Shown here piece by piece: positions 16,767 through 26,172 of a stretch of 64,000 nt of DNA (the first letter of the stretch is position 1; each line of letters starts with the position of its first letter). The notes below the pieces were generated by a model. It searched no databases and was not told the DNA's origin. It was given only the letters and a program-made list of their open reading frames with translations. The DNA is from Pseudomonas putida (GTDB lineage Bacteria > Pseudomonadota > Gammaproteobacteria > Pseudomonadales > Pseudomonadaceae), in the NCBI RefSeq assembly GCF_001941965.1, contig NZ_MKZO01000012.1:186001-250000 (forward strand). The letters run 5' to 3'. The position numbers were made by a program, and so were the translations under genes.

Positions 16767-19700
16767 TCAGGCGTCGACCATGGCCATCGCCTCCTCCACA
16801 TCCACCGCCACCAGCCGCGAACAGCCGGGCTCGTGCATGGTCACCCCCATCAGTTGATCGGCCATCTCCATGGCGATCTTGTTGTGGGTGATATAGATGA
16901 ACTGAACGGTCTGACTCATCTCTTTCACCAGTCGCGCGTAGCGGCCGACGTTGGCATCGTCCAGCGGCGCGTCGACTTCATCGAGCATGCAGAACGGTGC
17001 CGGGTTCAATTTGAAAATGGCAAATACCAGGGCCAGGGCCGTCAGCGCTTTTTCACCGCCGGAGAGCAAATGAATGGTGCTGTTCTTCTTGCCCGGCGGG
17101 CGCGCCATGATCGTCACCCCTGTATCGAGTAAATCTTCGCCCGTCAGTTCCAAGTAAGCGCTGCCACCACCGAAAACTTTCGGGAAAAGTGCCTGCAATC
17201 CGGCATTTATCTGATCGAAGGTATCCTTGAAGCGGTTGCGGGTTTCCTTGTCGATCTTGCGAATGACGTTCTCGAGGGTGTCCAGGGCTTCCACCAGGTC
17301 GGCGTCCTGGGCATCCAGATAGCGCTTGCGCTCGGATTGCTGCTGGTATTCCTCGATAGCCGCGAGGTTGATCGCGCCGAGACGCTGGATACGGCCGTCG
17401 AGGCGCTCCAGTTCGGCTTCGGCCTCCTGCTCGTTGGCTTCCGCGGTCAGGGTGGCGATCACGCCGTCGAGGTCGTAGCCGTCGGCGTGCAGTTGTTCGT
17501 GCAGGGTCTTGCGCCGCACACTGAGGCCCTGCCATTCCATGCGGTGCTGTTCGAGCTGGCCGCGCAGCAGTTGTGATTGCTGCTCGGCCTGGCTGCGGCG
17601 CTTCTCGGCGTCGCGCAGTTCGCGGTCGGCGTCTTCCATGTGCAGGCGCGCCTGACGCATTTCCTCGTCGACGCTCATGCGTTTTTCCAGCAGCTCTTCC
17701 AGCTTCAGGCGCAGCTCTTCCAAGGGGGCTTCGCCCTCCTCCAGGTTGAGGCTGAGCTGTTCGCGCTTTTCGGTGAGGCGTTCGGATTGCAGCTCCAGGC
17801 GCTCGAGGGCCTGGCGCGTGGAGTCGTGCTGGGCACGCAGCGAGCCGAGGCGCACGGCGAGCTGGTGGGCGTGGTCCTTGTGCTGGCGGGCTTCCTGCCG
17901 CACCCGGTCGAGGTGCTCGCGCAGGCCATCGCGCTTGGCCAGCAGCAGCTCGCGCTGCTCGGTGTCCTGGGCCATGAGGTCCAGGGACTCCTGCAGGATC
18001 AGCCGGGATTCGCCCAGTTGCTCCTGTTCGATGGAGCGCTGTTCGGCGGCTTCGGTGAGTTCGTCTTCGAGACGCTGGCGACGCAGGTTGAGCTGTTCGG
18101 CGCGGGCCTTGCCGGCGGACAGCTTGGCTTTCAGTTCGCCCTGTTGACGAGCCTCTTCCTGAGCCCGGCGACGCAATTGCTCGCGGCTGTCTTCGAGATG
18201 ACGCTGCTGCTCGCGGACATCGTTCAGTTGCTCGTCGAGCTGGGCCAGACGGGCTTCCTGCTCTTCCTGCTCCAGCCCGAGACGCTCCAGCTCCTGACCA
18301 CGGGCCAGCACGCCGCCCTGGGCATCGCTGGCGCGGCTGACCCGCAGGAAATGCCGGCCGACCCAGTAGCCATCACGGCTGACCAGGCTTTCGCCCTCGC
18401 CCAGTTGGGCACGCTGCGCCAACGCCTGGTCCAGGGTTTCCACCGGACGCACCCGGCCCAGCCATGGCGCCAGGTCCACCGCGCCCTCGACCTTGTCCAG
18501 CAGGCTGCCCGGCAGGCGGGGCGCGCCGGCCTTGGCGTCGAGCAGGCGCAGCTCGCCCTGGTCGAAGCCGTCGAAGGCCAGGCCGTCGAAGCCATCCACC
18601 AGCACCGCTTGCAGATCGGCGCCGAGCACGGTTTCCACCGCCAGTTCCCAGCCGGATTCGACGCGCAGGCCCTCGGCCAGACGCGGGCGCTGTTCCAGGC
18701 CATGTTCGCGCAGCCACTCCGCGGCGCCTTTGCCCGGTTCCAGCGCGGCTTGTTGCAGGGCTTCGAGCGACGCCAGACGCCCGCCCAGGCGCTGCAATTC
18801 GCCCTGAGCCTGCTGCTGGGCCTGGGTGGCCTGTTGCAGTTGCTCGCGCAGCGTGTCGAGACGCTCCGCAGCCTGTTGTTCTTCCAGTTGCAGGTCTTCC
18901 AGCACCAGTTCGCTGCTGGCGACCTGCTCGGCCAGTTCGAGGATGGCCGCGTCTTCCGGGTCGGCGCTGAGCTGGTCACGCTCTTCATTCAGCTTGCGCT
19001 GGCGCTCGGACAGCCGCTCGATACTGTTTTCCAGTTGCTGGATCCGCGACTGCTGCACCTCGGCCTGACGCCGCGGTTCGGCGGAGCTGGAGTTGAAGCT
19101 GTCCCACTGCTCCTGCCAGCCGTGCATGGTGGTTTCCGCTTCCTCAAGGGTCGCGGAGGCTTCCTCGGCGGCGGCCAGGGTCATTTCCTGTTCCGGCTCG
19201 AGCATTTCCAGCTCTTCGCCGAGGGTCGCCAGCAGGGTGCGGTCGTGGCCGAGGTGGGATTCGGTTTCCTGGCGCGAGCGTTCGGCTTCCTTGAGGTCGT
19301 CCTGCAACTGGCGCAGGCGCTGCTGGCCGTGCTGGATGCTTTGCTCGATACGAGCGATATCGCCGCCCACCGAATAGAAGCGGCCTTGCACCAGATTGAA
19401 GCGTTCGGACAGCTCATGGTGCCCGTCACGCAGCCTTTCGATGCTCGCATCGGCATTGCGCTGGTCCGCCACCAGTGCCTCAAAGGACACTTCCTGGTCG
19501 CCGATCACGCTTTCGCGCTGACGCACCTGCTCGTCCAGCGCGCGCCAGCGCAGGGCCGAGAGTTGCGCCTTGAGCTGGCGTTCCTCGGCCTTGTATTCCT
19601 TGTATTTCTCCGCTGCCTGGGCCTGGCGGTGCAGGCGTTCGAGCTGGCGTTCCAGCTCTTCGCGCAGGTCGGTCAGGCGCTCGAGGTTTTCCTGGGTGCG

Positions 19701-20255
19701 GCGAATGCGGTTCTCGGTTTCGCGGCGGCGCTCCTTGTACTTGGAGATGCCCGCGGCTTCCTCGATGAAGTTGCGCAGCTCTTCCGGCTTGGCCTCGATC
19801 AGCTTGGAGATCATGCCCTGCTCGATGATCGAGTAGCTGCGCGGCCCCAGGCCGGTGCCGAGGAAGATGTCGGTGATGTCCCGGCGCCGGCACTTGGTGC
19901 CGTTGAGGTAGTAGGTGTTCTGCCCGTCGCGGGTGACCTTGCGACGGATCGAGATCTCGGCGTAGGCGGCGTATTCACCCACCAGGGTGTTGTCGCTGTT
20001 GTCAAAGACCAGCTCGATGCTCGCCTGGCTGACCGGCTTGCGGCTGGTGGAGCCGTTGAAGATGACGTCGGTCATCGACTCGCCGCGCAGGTTCTTCGCC
20101 GAGCTTTCGCCCATCACCCAGCGCACCGCGTCGATGATGTTGGACTTGCCGCAGCCATTGGGCCCGACCACGGCGGCCATGTTGCTGGGGAAGTTGACCG
20201 TGGTCGGGTCGACGAAGGACTTGAAGCCCGCCAGGCGGATGCACTTGAGGCGCAT
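16767..20255 (-). CDS. smc: chromosome segregation protein SMC
   Basis: A 1162-aa ATPase of the condensin complex. The N-terminal Walker A is GPNGCGKSN (residues 32-40). Long coiled coils (about residues 165-500 and 660-1000) flank a hinge near residues 510-640. The C-terminal signature LSGGEKALTALALVFAIF and Walker B LDEVDAPLDDANV close the head. The length is normal. The start MRLKCIRLAGFKSFV is typical. It ends the ligA-zipA-smc set and begins 3 bases after the stop of the GntR gene upstream, so the two may be cotranscribed. Confidence 0.98.
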   Translation of the reverse strand: MRLKCIRLAGFKSFVDPTTVNFPSNMAAVVGPNGCGKSNIIDAVRWVMGESSAKNLRGESMTDVIFNGSTSRKPVSQASIELVFDNSDNTLVGEYAAYAEISIRRKVTRDGQNTYYLNGTKCRRRDITDIFLGTGLGPRSYSIIEQGMISKLIEAKPEELRNFIEEAAGISKYKERRRETENRIRRTQENLERLTDLREELERQLERLHRQAQAAEKYKEYKAEERQLKAQLSALRWRALDEQVRQRESVIGDQEVSFEALVADQRNADASIERLRDGHHELSERFNLVQGRFYSVGGDIARIEQSIQHGQQRLRQLQDDLKEAERSRQETESHLGHDRTLLATLGEELEMLEPEQEMTLAAAEEASATLEEAETTMHGWQEQWDSFNSSSAEPRRQAEVQQSRIQQLENSIERLSERQRKLNEERDQLSADPEDAAILELAEQVASSELVLEDLQLEEQQAAERLDTLREQLQQATQAQQQAQGELQRLGGRLASLEALQQAALEPGKGAAEWLREHGLEQRPRLAEGLRVESGWELAVETVLGADLQAVLVDGFDGLAFDGFDQGELRLLDAKAGAPRLPGSLLDKVEGAVDLAPWLGRVRPVETLDQALAQRAQLGEGESLVSRDGYWVGRHFLRVSRASDAQGGVLARGQELERLGLEQEEQEARLAQLDEQLNDVREQQRHLEDSREQLRRRAQEEARQQGELKAKLSAGKARAEQLNLRRQRLEDELTEAAEQRSIEQEQLGESRLILQESLDLMAQDTEQRELLLAKRDGLREHLDRVRQEARQHKDHAHQLAVRLGSLRAQHDSTRQALERLELQSERLTEKREQLSLNLEEGEAPLEELRLKLEELLEKRMSVDEEMRQARLHMEDADRELRDAEKRRSQAEQQSQLLRGQLEQHRMEWQGLSVRRKTLHEQLHADGYDLDGVIATLTAEANEQEAEAELERLDGRIQRLGAINLAAIEEYQQQSERKRYLDAQDADLVEALDTLENVIRKIDKETRNRFKDTFDQINAGLQALFPKVFGGGSAYLELTGEDLLDTGVTIMARPPGKKNSTIHLLSGGEKALTALALVFAIFKLNPAPFCMLDEVDAPLDDANVGRYARLVKEMSQTVQFIYITHNKIAMEMADQLMGVTMHEPGCSRLVAVDVEEAMAMVDA

Positions 20256-20257
20256 GG

Positions 20258-20917
20258 TCAGTCAGTCACCAGGGCCGAGAGCACCAGTTCGCAGCTGCGG
20301 CTGCAATAGGTGCTGAGCACTTCGCGGACCTGGCCCAGGTCGCGGGCGACCACGGCCTGCAGCAACTGCGCGAAGAGCACGAGGAAGTCGTTCATTTCCG
20401 CCTTGCGCCGGTCCAGCGCCAGGTAATAGGCGCGGCTCATGGCCGGCTGGAGGTTCTCGACGGTTTCCTGCAGGTACGGGTTGTTGGCGAAGGGATAGGC
20501 GGCGCGCATCACGGCGAAGCTTTCTTCGACGAAGGCCTGGATGTCCTTGCGCTCGCAGGCGCTTTTCAGGCGCTGCTGGATGGCCAGGAACGGCGCCAGG
20601 TCGGCCTGGGTCTGGTAGCCGGTGGCCACGGTGTTGCCGAGCAGGATGTACAGCTCGCCCATCAGCGCGCAGAGGCTGCGCAGGTGGTGCTCGTTGAGCA
20701 CGGTCACGTGGGCGCCACGGCGCGGCAGGATGGTCACCAGGTGACGGCGTTCGAGGATCAGCAGGGCTTCGCGCACCGAGCCGCGGCTGACATTCAGGGC
20801 CTGGGTGACCTTCTGTTCCTGGATGCGTTCGGCAGGCTTGAGTTCACCCCGGATGATCCGCTCGGCCAGGTAGTGGGCAATTTGCTCGGAGAGGCTGTCC
20901 GGCGCCTTGAACGTCAT
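20258..20917 (-). CDS. GntR family (FadR-type) regulator beside smc and xdhA
   Basis: A 219-aa protein with an N-terminal winged helix (LSEQIAHYLAERIIRGELKP and LNVSRGSVREALLILERRHL) and an all-helical FCD-type C-terminal domain (about residues 80-215). The start at 20917 gives MTFKAPDSLSEQ; the frame upstream lacks homology. It is divergent from xdhA across 404 bp that contain two copies of a TGACC...GTCA dyad, making it the natural candidate for purine control of xdh. The effector is unknown. Confidence 0.9.
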   Translation of the reverse strand: MTFKAPDSLSEQIAHYLAERIIRGELKPAERIQEQKVTQALNVSRGSVREALLILERRHLVTILPRRGAHVTVLNEHHLRSLCALMGELYILLGNTVATGYQTQADLAPFLAIQQRLKSACERKDIQAFVEESFAVMRAAYPFANNPYLQETVENLQPAMSRAYYLALDRRKAEMNDFLVLFAQLLQAVVARDLGQVREVLSTYCSRSCELVLSALVTD

Positions 20918-21220
20918 GGTTTTCCTTCGCAATCGTTGAACGGCTAAAAACCCGGAAGTGTACCGCAAATGCCGGGTGTCAGCATGAAAGGCGCCGTCAA
21001 CTCGCACGAGCGTTTGCTGTCTGGCGTACGACTTTTCATGCGTTTAAGCGCATTCCTCAGCGTACGCCCAACTCCCCGCGAAGGTTTCAGTCAAGGCTAG
21101 TCGATGATTGGGCATGTTGCTTGCAGCTGTTCACTCATCCATCTCAGGGTTTTCCTACATGATCAGTGCTTAACTGAAGACAGGGGAAAGCGCTGCGGAT
21201 GACCGACCGTGGAAAATTTC

Positions 21221-21259
21221 CTGACCCTTAGGTCAGAAAATCATTGACCGGAAAGTCAA
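21221..21259. promoter_or_regulatory. two TGACC-N4-GTCA dyads upstream of xdhA
   Basis: CTGACCCTTAGGTCAG (21221-21236) is a perfect 6-bp dyad with 4-bp centre. TTGACCGGAAAGTCAA (21244-21259) is a near match 23 bp further on, about two helical turns. The same motif recurs at 28637 and 37285. The rest of the 20918-21320 gap holds no ORF. Confidence 0.6.
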
Positions 21260-21320
21260 GGCTGAATACATTCCGCCTCAGTCCGCTCAACAACAATAAA
21301 TTCGCTTGTGAGGCCCTTCC

Positions 21321-22775
21321 GTGATCCAGTTTCTCTTGAACCAGGAATTGCGCAGTGAGCATGCCCTGGACCCCAACATGACGGTGCTTGAGTACCTGCG
21401 TACGCACCTGGGAAAAACCGGTACCAAGGAGGGCTGCGCCAGCGGTGACTGTGGTGCCTGCTCGGTGGTGGTGGCCGAGCTCGATACCGCCGCCGACGGC
21501 AAGGAGAGCCTGCGCTACCGCAGCCTGAACTCCTGCCTGACCTTCGTTTCCTCCCTGCACGGCAAGCAATTGATCAGCGTCGAAGGCCTGAAGCACCAGG
21601 GCCAGCTGCACAGCGTGCAACAGGCCCTGGCCGACTGCCATGGCTCGCAGTGCGGCTTCTGCACCCCGGGCTTCGTCATGTCGCTGTTCGCCCTGCAGAA
21701 GAACAGCGATGCCCCGGACCTGCACAAGGCCCAGGAAGCCCTGGCCGGCAACCTCTGCCGCTGCACCGGCTACCGGCCGATCCTCGCCGCCGCCGAACAA
21801 TCCTGCTGCCAGGCCAAGCCTGACCAGTTCGATGCCGCCCAGGCGCAAACCATCCAGCGCCTGAAAGCCATCGCCCCGAGCGAAACCGGCGAGCTGAACA
21901 GCGGCGACAAGCGCTGCCTGGTGCCACTGACCGTGGCCGACCTGGCCGAGCTGTATGGCTCGCACCCGGAAGCCCGGCTGCTGGCCGGCGGCACCGACCT
22001 GGCCCTGGAAGTGACCCAGTTCCACCGTACCCTGCCGGTGATGATCTATGTGGGCAACGTTGCCGAACTGAAGCGCGTCGAACACTTCGACGACCGTATC
22101 GAGATCGGCGCCGCCACCCCGCTGACCGACTGCTACGAGGCCCTGAGCGCCGAGTACCCGGACTTCGGCGAGCTGCTGCACCGCTTCGCCTCCCTGCAGA
22201 TCCGCAACCAGGGCACCCTCGGCGGCAATATCGGCAACGCCTCGCCCATCGGCGACTCGCCGCCCCTGCTGATCGCCCTCGGTGCGCAACTGGTGCTGCG
22301 CAAGGGCGACAGCACCCGCACCCTGAAGCTGGAAGACTATTTCATCGACTACCGCATCACCGCCCGCCAGGACAGCGAGTTCATCGAGCGCATCATCGTG
22401 CCGAAGGCCCGCAACAACTGGACGTTCCGCGCCTACAAGGTGTCCAAGCGCCTGGACGACGATATCTCGGCGGTGTGCGCGGCGTTCAACCTGCGCATCG
22501 AGAACGGTGTGATCGAGCAGGCCCGGGTCGCCTTTGGCGGCATGGCGGCGATCCCGAAACGTGCCCGCGCCTGTGAAGCGGCGCTGACCGACAAGCCGTT
22601 CAACCAGGCGACCCTGGAGAAAGCCTGCCAGGCCCTGGCGGAGGACTTCACCCCGCTCTCGGACTTCCGCGCCAGCAAGGAATACCGCCTGCTGGGCGCG
22701 CAGAACCTGCTGCGCAAGTACTTCATCGAACTGCAAACACCGCACATCGAGACCCGGGTGACCGCTTATGTCTAA
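21321..22775 (+). CDS. xdhA: xanthine dehydrogenase small subunit
   Basis: A 484-aa subunit carrying the iron-sulfur and FAD domains. KEGCASGDCGACSVVV binds the first [2Fe-2S] cluster; CGFCTPGFVMS and CRCTGYRPI bind the second. The FAD domain follows from about residue 200 (LLAGGTDLALEV, then LGGNIGNASPIGDSPP). The GTG start has GAGG about 7 bases upstream. It passes electrons from the Mo centre of XdhB to NAD. The end overlaps xdhB by 8 bases, showing tight coupling. Confidence 0.96.
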   Translation: MIQFLLNQELRSEHALDPNMTVLEYLRTHLGKTGTKEGCASGDCGACSVVVAELDTAADGKESLRYRSLNSCLTFVSSLHGKQLISVEGLKHQGQLHSVQQALADCHGSQCGFCTPGFVMSLFALQKNSDAPDLHKAQEALAGNLCRCTGYRPILAAAEQSCCQAKPDQFDAAQAQTIQRLKAIAPSETGELNSGDKRCLVPLTVADLAELYGSHPEARLLAGGTDLALEVTQFHRTLPVMIYVGNVAELKRVEHFDDRIEIGAATPLTDCYEALSAEYPDFGELLHRFASLQIRNQGTLGGNIGNASPIGDSPPLLIALGAQLVLRKGDSTRTLKLEDYFIDYRITARQDSEFIERIIVPKARNNWTFRAYKVSKRLDDDISAVCAAFNLRIENGVIEQARVAFGGMAAIPKRARACEAALTDKPFNQATLEKACQALAEDFTPLSDFRASKEYRLLGAQNLLRKYFIELQTPHIETRVTAYV

Positions 22776-25167
22776 CCATCATCATGTGGCCAAGAGCCAG
22801 GCCGAACTGGCCGAACTGTTCAGCCAGGACCTGACCACCGGGGTCGGTCGCAGCGTCAAGCACGACAGCGCCGACAAGCAGGTGTCCGGTGAAGCGGTGT
22901 ATATCGATGACCGCCTGGAATTCCCGAATCAACTGCACGTCTATGCCCGTACCGCCGACCGTGCCCATGCGCGGATCCTCAAGGTCGATACCAGCCCGTG
23001 CTACGCCTTCGAGGGTGTGCGCATCGCCATCACCCACGAGGACATTCCCGGCCTCAAGGACATCGGCCCGGTGGTCGCCGGCGACCCGCTGCTGGCCATC
23101 GACAAGGTAGAGTTCTTCGGCCAGCCGGTGATCGCCGTGGCCGCCCGCGACCTCGACACCGCACGCCGTGCGGCGATGGCGGCGATCATCGAGTACGAGG
23201 ACCTGGAGCCGGTGCTCGACGTGGTCGAGGCCTTCCGCAAGAAGCACTTCGTGCTGGACAGCCACACCCACCAGCGCGGCGACTCGGTGAGCGCCCTGGC
23301 CAGCGCCCCGCACCGCCTGCAGGGCACCCTGCATATCGGCGGCCAGGAACACTTCTACCTGGAAACCCAGGTGTCTTCGGTGATGCCCACCGAAGACGGC
23401 GGCATGATCGTCTACTGCTCGACCCAGAACCCCACCGAAGTGCAGAAACTGGTGGCCGAGGTACTGGACGTGCCGATGAACAAGATCGTCCTCGACATGC
23501 GCCGCATGGGTGGCGGTTTCGGCGGCAAGGAAACCCAGGCGGCCAGCCCGGCCTGCCTGTGCGCGGTGATCGCTCGCATCACCGGCCAGCCGACCAAGAT
23601 GCGCCTGCCGCGGGTCGAAGACATGACCATGACCGGCAAGCGCCACCCCTTCTACGTCGAATATGACGTGGGCTTCGACGACAGCGGCCGCCTGCACGGG
23701 ATCAACTTCGACCTGGCCGGCAACTGCGGTTATTCGCCGGACCTGTCCGGTTCGATTGTCGACCGGGCCATGTTCCACTCCGACAACGCCTACTACCTGG
23801 GCGATGCCACGGTGCACGGTCATCGCTGCAAGACCAACACCGCGTCGAACACCGCCTACCGCGGCTTCGGTGGCCCGCAGGGCATGGTCGCCATCGAGGA
23901 AGTGATGGACCGCATCGCCCGCCACCTGGCGCTCGATCCGCTGGAGGTGCGCAAGGCCAACTACTACGGCAAGACCGAGCGCAACGTCACCCATTACTAC
24001 CAGACCGTCGAGCACAACATGCTCGAAGAGATGACCGCCGAGCTGGAGGCCAGTGCCGACTACGCCGAGCGCCGCGAGTCGATCCGCCGCTTCAACGCCA
24101 ACAGCCCGGTGCTGAAGAAGGGCCTGTCGCTGACCCCGGTGAAGTTCGGGATCTCGTTCACCGCCACCTTCCTCAACCAGGCCGGTGCGCTGATCCATAT
24201 CTACACCGACGGCAGCATCCACCTGAACCATGGCGGCACCGAGATGGGCCAGGGCCTGAACACCAAAGTGGCGCAGGTAGTGGCCCAGGTGTTCCAGGTG
24301 GACATCGACCGTATCCAGATCACCGCGACCAACACCGACAAGGTGCCGAACACCTCGCCGACCGCGGCGTCCAGCGGCGCGGACCTGAACGGCAAGGCGG
24401 CGCAGAATGCGGCCGAGATCATCAAGAAGCGCCTGGTCGAGTTCGCCGCGCGGCACTACAAGGTGACCGAGGAAGACGTCGAGTTCCGTAACAACCATGT
24501 GCGGGTGCGGGAGGAAATCCTCACCTTCGAAGCGCTGATCCAGCAGGCGTATTTCGCCCAGGTGTCGCTGTCCAGCACCGGCTTCTATCGTACGCCGAAG
24601 ATCTTCTACGACCGCAACCAGGCGCGCGGTCGGCCGTTCTACTACTTCGCCTTTGGTGCGGCGTGCTGCGAGGTGATCGTCGACACCCTGACCGGCGAGT
24701 ACAAGATGCTGCGCACCGACATCCTGCATGACGTCGGCGCCTCGCTGAACCCGGCCATCGATATCGGCCAGGTCGAGGGCGGTTTCGTCCAGGGCATGGG
24801 CTGGCTGACCACCGAGGAACTGGTGTGGAACGCCAAGGGCAAGCTGATGACCAACGGCCCGGCCAGCTACAAGATCCCGGCGGTGGCGGACATGCCGATC
24901 GATTTGCGGGTCAAGCTGGTGGAGAACCGCAAGAACCCGGAAGACACGGTGTTCCATTCCAAGGCCGTGGGTGAGCCGCCGTTCATGCTCGGGATTGCGG
25001 CGTGGTGTGCGATCAAGGACGCCGTGGCGAGCCTGGCGGATTATCGCGAGCAGCCGAATATCGATGCCCCGGCGACACCGGAGCGGGTGTTGTGGGGTTG
25101 TGAACAGATGAGGAAGAAGGTGGCGCAGCAGCAGGCCTCGGTCGAGGTCGAGGCGGTCACCGAGTAA
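22768..25167 (+). CDS. xdhB: xanthine dehydrogenase molybdopterin subunit
   Basis: A 799-aa catalytic subunit oxidising hypoxanthine and xanthine to urate. RMGGGFGGKETQ contacts the molybdenum cofactor, AYRGFGGPQG is the substrate-side loop, and GQVEGGFVQGMG and GEPPF near the C-terminus include the conserved catalytic Glu region. The length is normal for the bacterial two-subunit enzyme. The xdhC gene for cofactor sulfuration follows after a REP pair. Confidence 0.97.
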   Translation: MSNHHHVAKSQAELAELFSQDLTTGVGRSVKHDSADKQVSGEAVYIDDRLEFPNQLHVYARTADRAHARILKVDTSPCYAFEGVRIAITHEDIPGLKDIGPVVAGDPLLAIDKVEFFGQPVIAVAARDLDTARRAAMAAIIEYEDLEPVLDVVEAFRKKHFVLDSHTHQRGDSVSALASAPHRLQGTLHIGGQEHFYLETQVSSVMPTEDGGMIVYCSTQNPTEVQKLVAEVLDVPMNKIVLDMRRMGGGFGGKETQAASPACLCAVIARITGQPTKMRLPRVEDMTMTGKRHPFYVEYDVGFDDSGRLHGINFDLAGNCGYSPDLSGSIVDRAMFHSDNAYYLGDATVHGHRCKTNTASNTAYRGFGGPQGMVAIEEVMDRIARHLALDPLEVRKANYYGKTERNVTHYYQTVEHNMLEEMTAELEASADYAERRESIRRFNANSPVLKKGLSLTPVKFGISFTATFLNQAGALIHIYTDGSIHLNHGGTEMGQGLNTKVAQVVAQVFQVDIDRIQITATNTDKVPNTSPTAASSGADLNGKAAQNAAEIIKKRLVEFAARHYKVTEEDVEFRNNHVRVREEILTFEALIQQAYFAQVSLSSTGFYRTPKIFYDRNQARGRPFYYFAFGAACCEVIVDTLTGEYKMLRTDILHDVGASLNPAIDIGQVEGGFVQGMGWLTTEELVWNAKGKLMTNGPASYKIPAVADMPIDLRVKLVENRKNPEDTVFHSKAVGEPPFMLGIAAWCAIKDAVASLADYREQPNIDAPATPERVLWGCEQMRKKVAQQQASVEVEAVTE

Positions 25168-25200
25168 CAGGCTGGCCTGTTTGTGAAGGCTGCTGGCCCT

Positions 25201-25272
25201 ATCGCTGGCAAGCCAGCTCCCACAGGTATCGCGTACACCGCCGAACCTTGTGGGAGCTGGCTTGCCAGCGAT
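25201..25272. repeat. REP pair (BIME), back-to-back type
   Basis: Two REP cores in the opposite relative orientation to the GAATTC type, around a TATCGCGTACACCGCCGAA spacer, in the xdhB-xdhC gap. Transcribed REP pairs may stabilise upstream mRNA. Confidence 0.9.
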
Positions 25273-25316
25273 GAGGCCAGCACAAGCACCACAAGATTCT
25301 GGAGAGGACATCAATC

Positions 25317-26162
25317 ATGCACCAATGGATCAACGCCCTCGCCGACCTGCAAGCCCAGGGCGAGCCCTGCGTCCTGGTGACCATCATCGAGGAGCGCGGC
25401 TCGACCCCGCGCAACGCCGGTTCCAAGATGGTGGTCAGCGCCTTCCAGCTGTTCGACACCATCGGCGGCGGCCATCTGGAATTCAAGGCCATGCACATCG
25501 CCCGGCAGATGCTCGCCGAAGGCCGCGAATCCCCGCACCTCGAACGCTTCAGCCTCGGCGCCAGCCTCGGCCAGTGCTGTGGCGGCGCCACCGTGCTGCT
25601 GTTCGAACCCATGGGCGCGGTCCAGGCCCAGGTCGCGGTATTCGGCGCGGGCCATGTCGGCCGCGCTCTGGTACCCTTGCTCGCCGCCCTGCCCTGCCGG
25701 GTGCGCTGGATCGATTCCCGCGAGCAGGAGTTCCCCGACACGCTGCCCGCCGGGGTCAGCAAGATCGTCGCCGAAGAGCCGGTGGACGAGGTCGACGAAC
25801 TGCCCCCGGGCAGCTACTGCATCGTCATGACCCACAACCATCAGCTCGACCTGGAACTGACCGCCGCCATCCTCAAGCGCAATGACTTCACCTGGTTCGG
25901 CCTGATCGGCTCGAAGACCAAGCGCGCCAAGTTCGAACACCGCCTGCGCGACCGCGGCTTCGATGCCGAACGCATGCAGCGCATGCGCTGCCCGATGGGC
26001 CTGGCCGAGGTCAAGGGCAAGCTGCCGATCGAGATCGCCGTGTCCATCGCCGCCGAGATCATCGCCACCTACAACGCCAGTTTCGGCCAGCACAACCCGG
26101 CCGTGAACGCCGAACCCATCGCCCAACTGCTGCCGCCGTCGCGGCGCAGCCACGCCATTTGA
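25317..26162 (+). CDS. xdhC: xanthine dehydrogenase accessory protein XdhC
   Basis: A 281-aa protein. The N-terminal CoxI-like part has EERGSTPRNAGSKMVV and CCGGATVLLFEP with conserved Cys; the C-terminal Rossmann part starts VAVFGAGHVGRALVPLL. XdhC binds molybdenum cofactor, helps its sulfuration and inserts it into XdhB. It follows xdhB and precedes guaD by 10 bases. Confidence 0.95.
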   Translation: MHQWINALADLQAQGEPCVLVTIIEERGSTPRNAGSKMVVSAFQLFDTIGGGHLEFKAMHIARQMLAEGRESPHLERFSLGASLGQCCGGATVLLFEPMGAVQAQVAVFGAGHVGRALVPLLAALPCRVRWIDSREQEFPDTLPAGVSKIVAEEPVDEVDELPPGSYCIVMTHNHQLDLELTAAILKRNDFTWFGLIGSKTKRAKFEHRLRDRGFDAERMQRMRCPMGLAEVKGKLPIEIAVSIAAEIIATYNASFGQHNPAVNAEPIAQLLPPSRRSHAI

Positions 26163-26172
26163 CGAGACCGTT

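Noticed and set aside
17577..20309. 910-codon open frame on the plus strand across smc
   Set aside because: It is the antisense shadow of smc in a GC-rich genome; the minus-strand product has all SMC motifs and this frame has no recognisable domain.
22723..25314. 863-codon open frame opposite xdhB
   Set aside because: Antisense shadow of a recognised gene; His/Val/Arg-rich composition typical of such frames.
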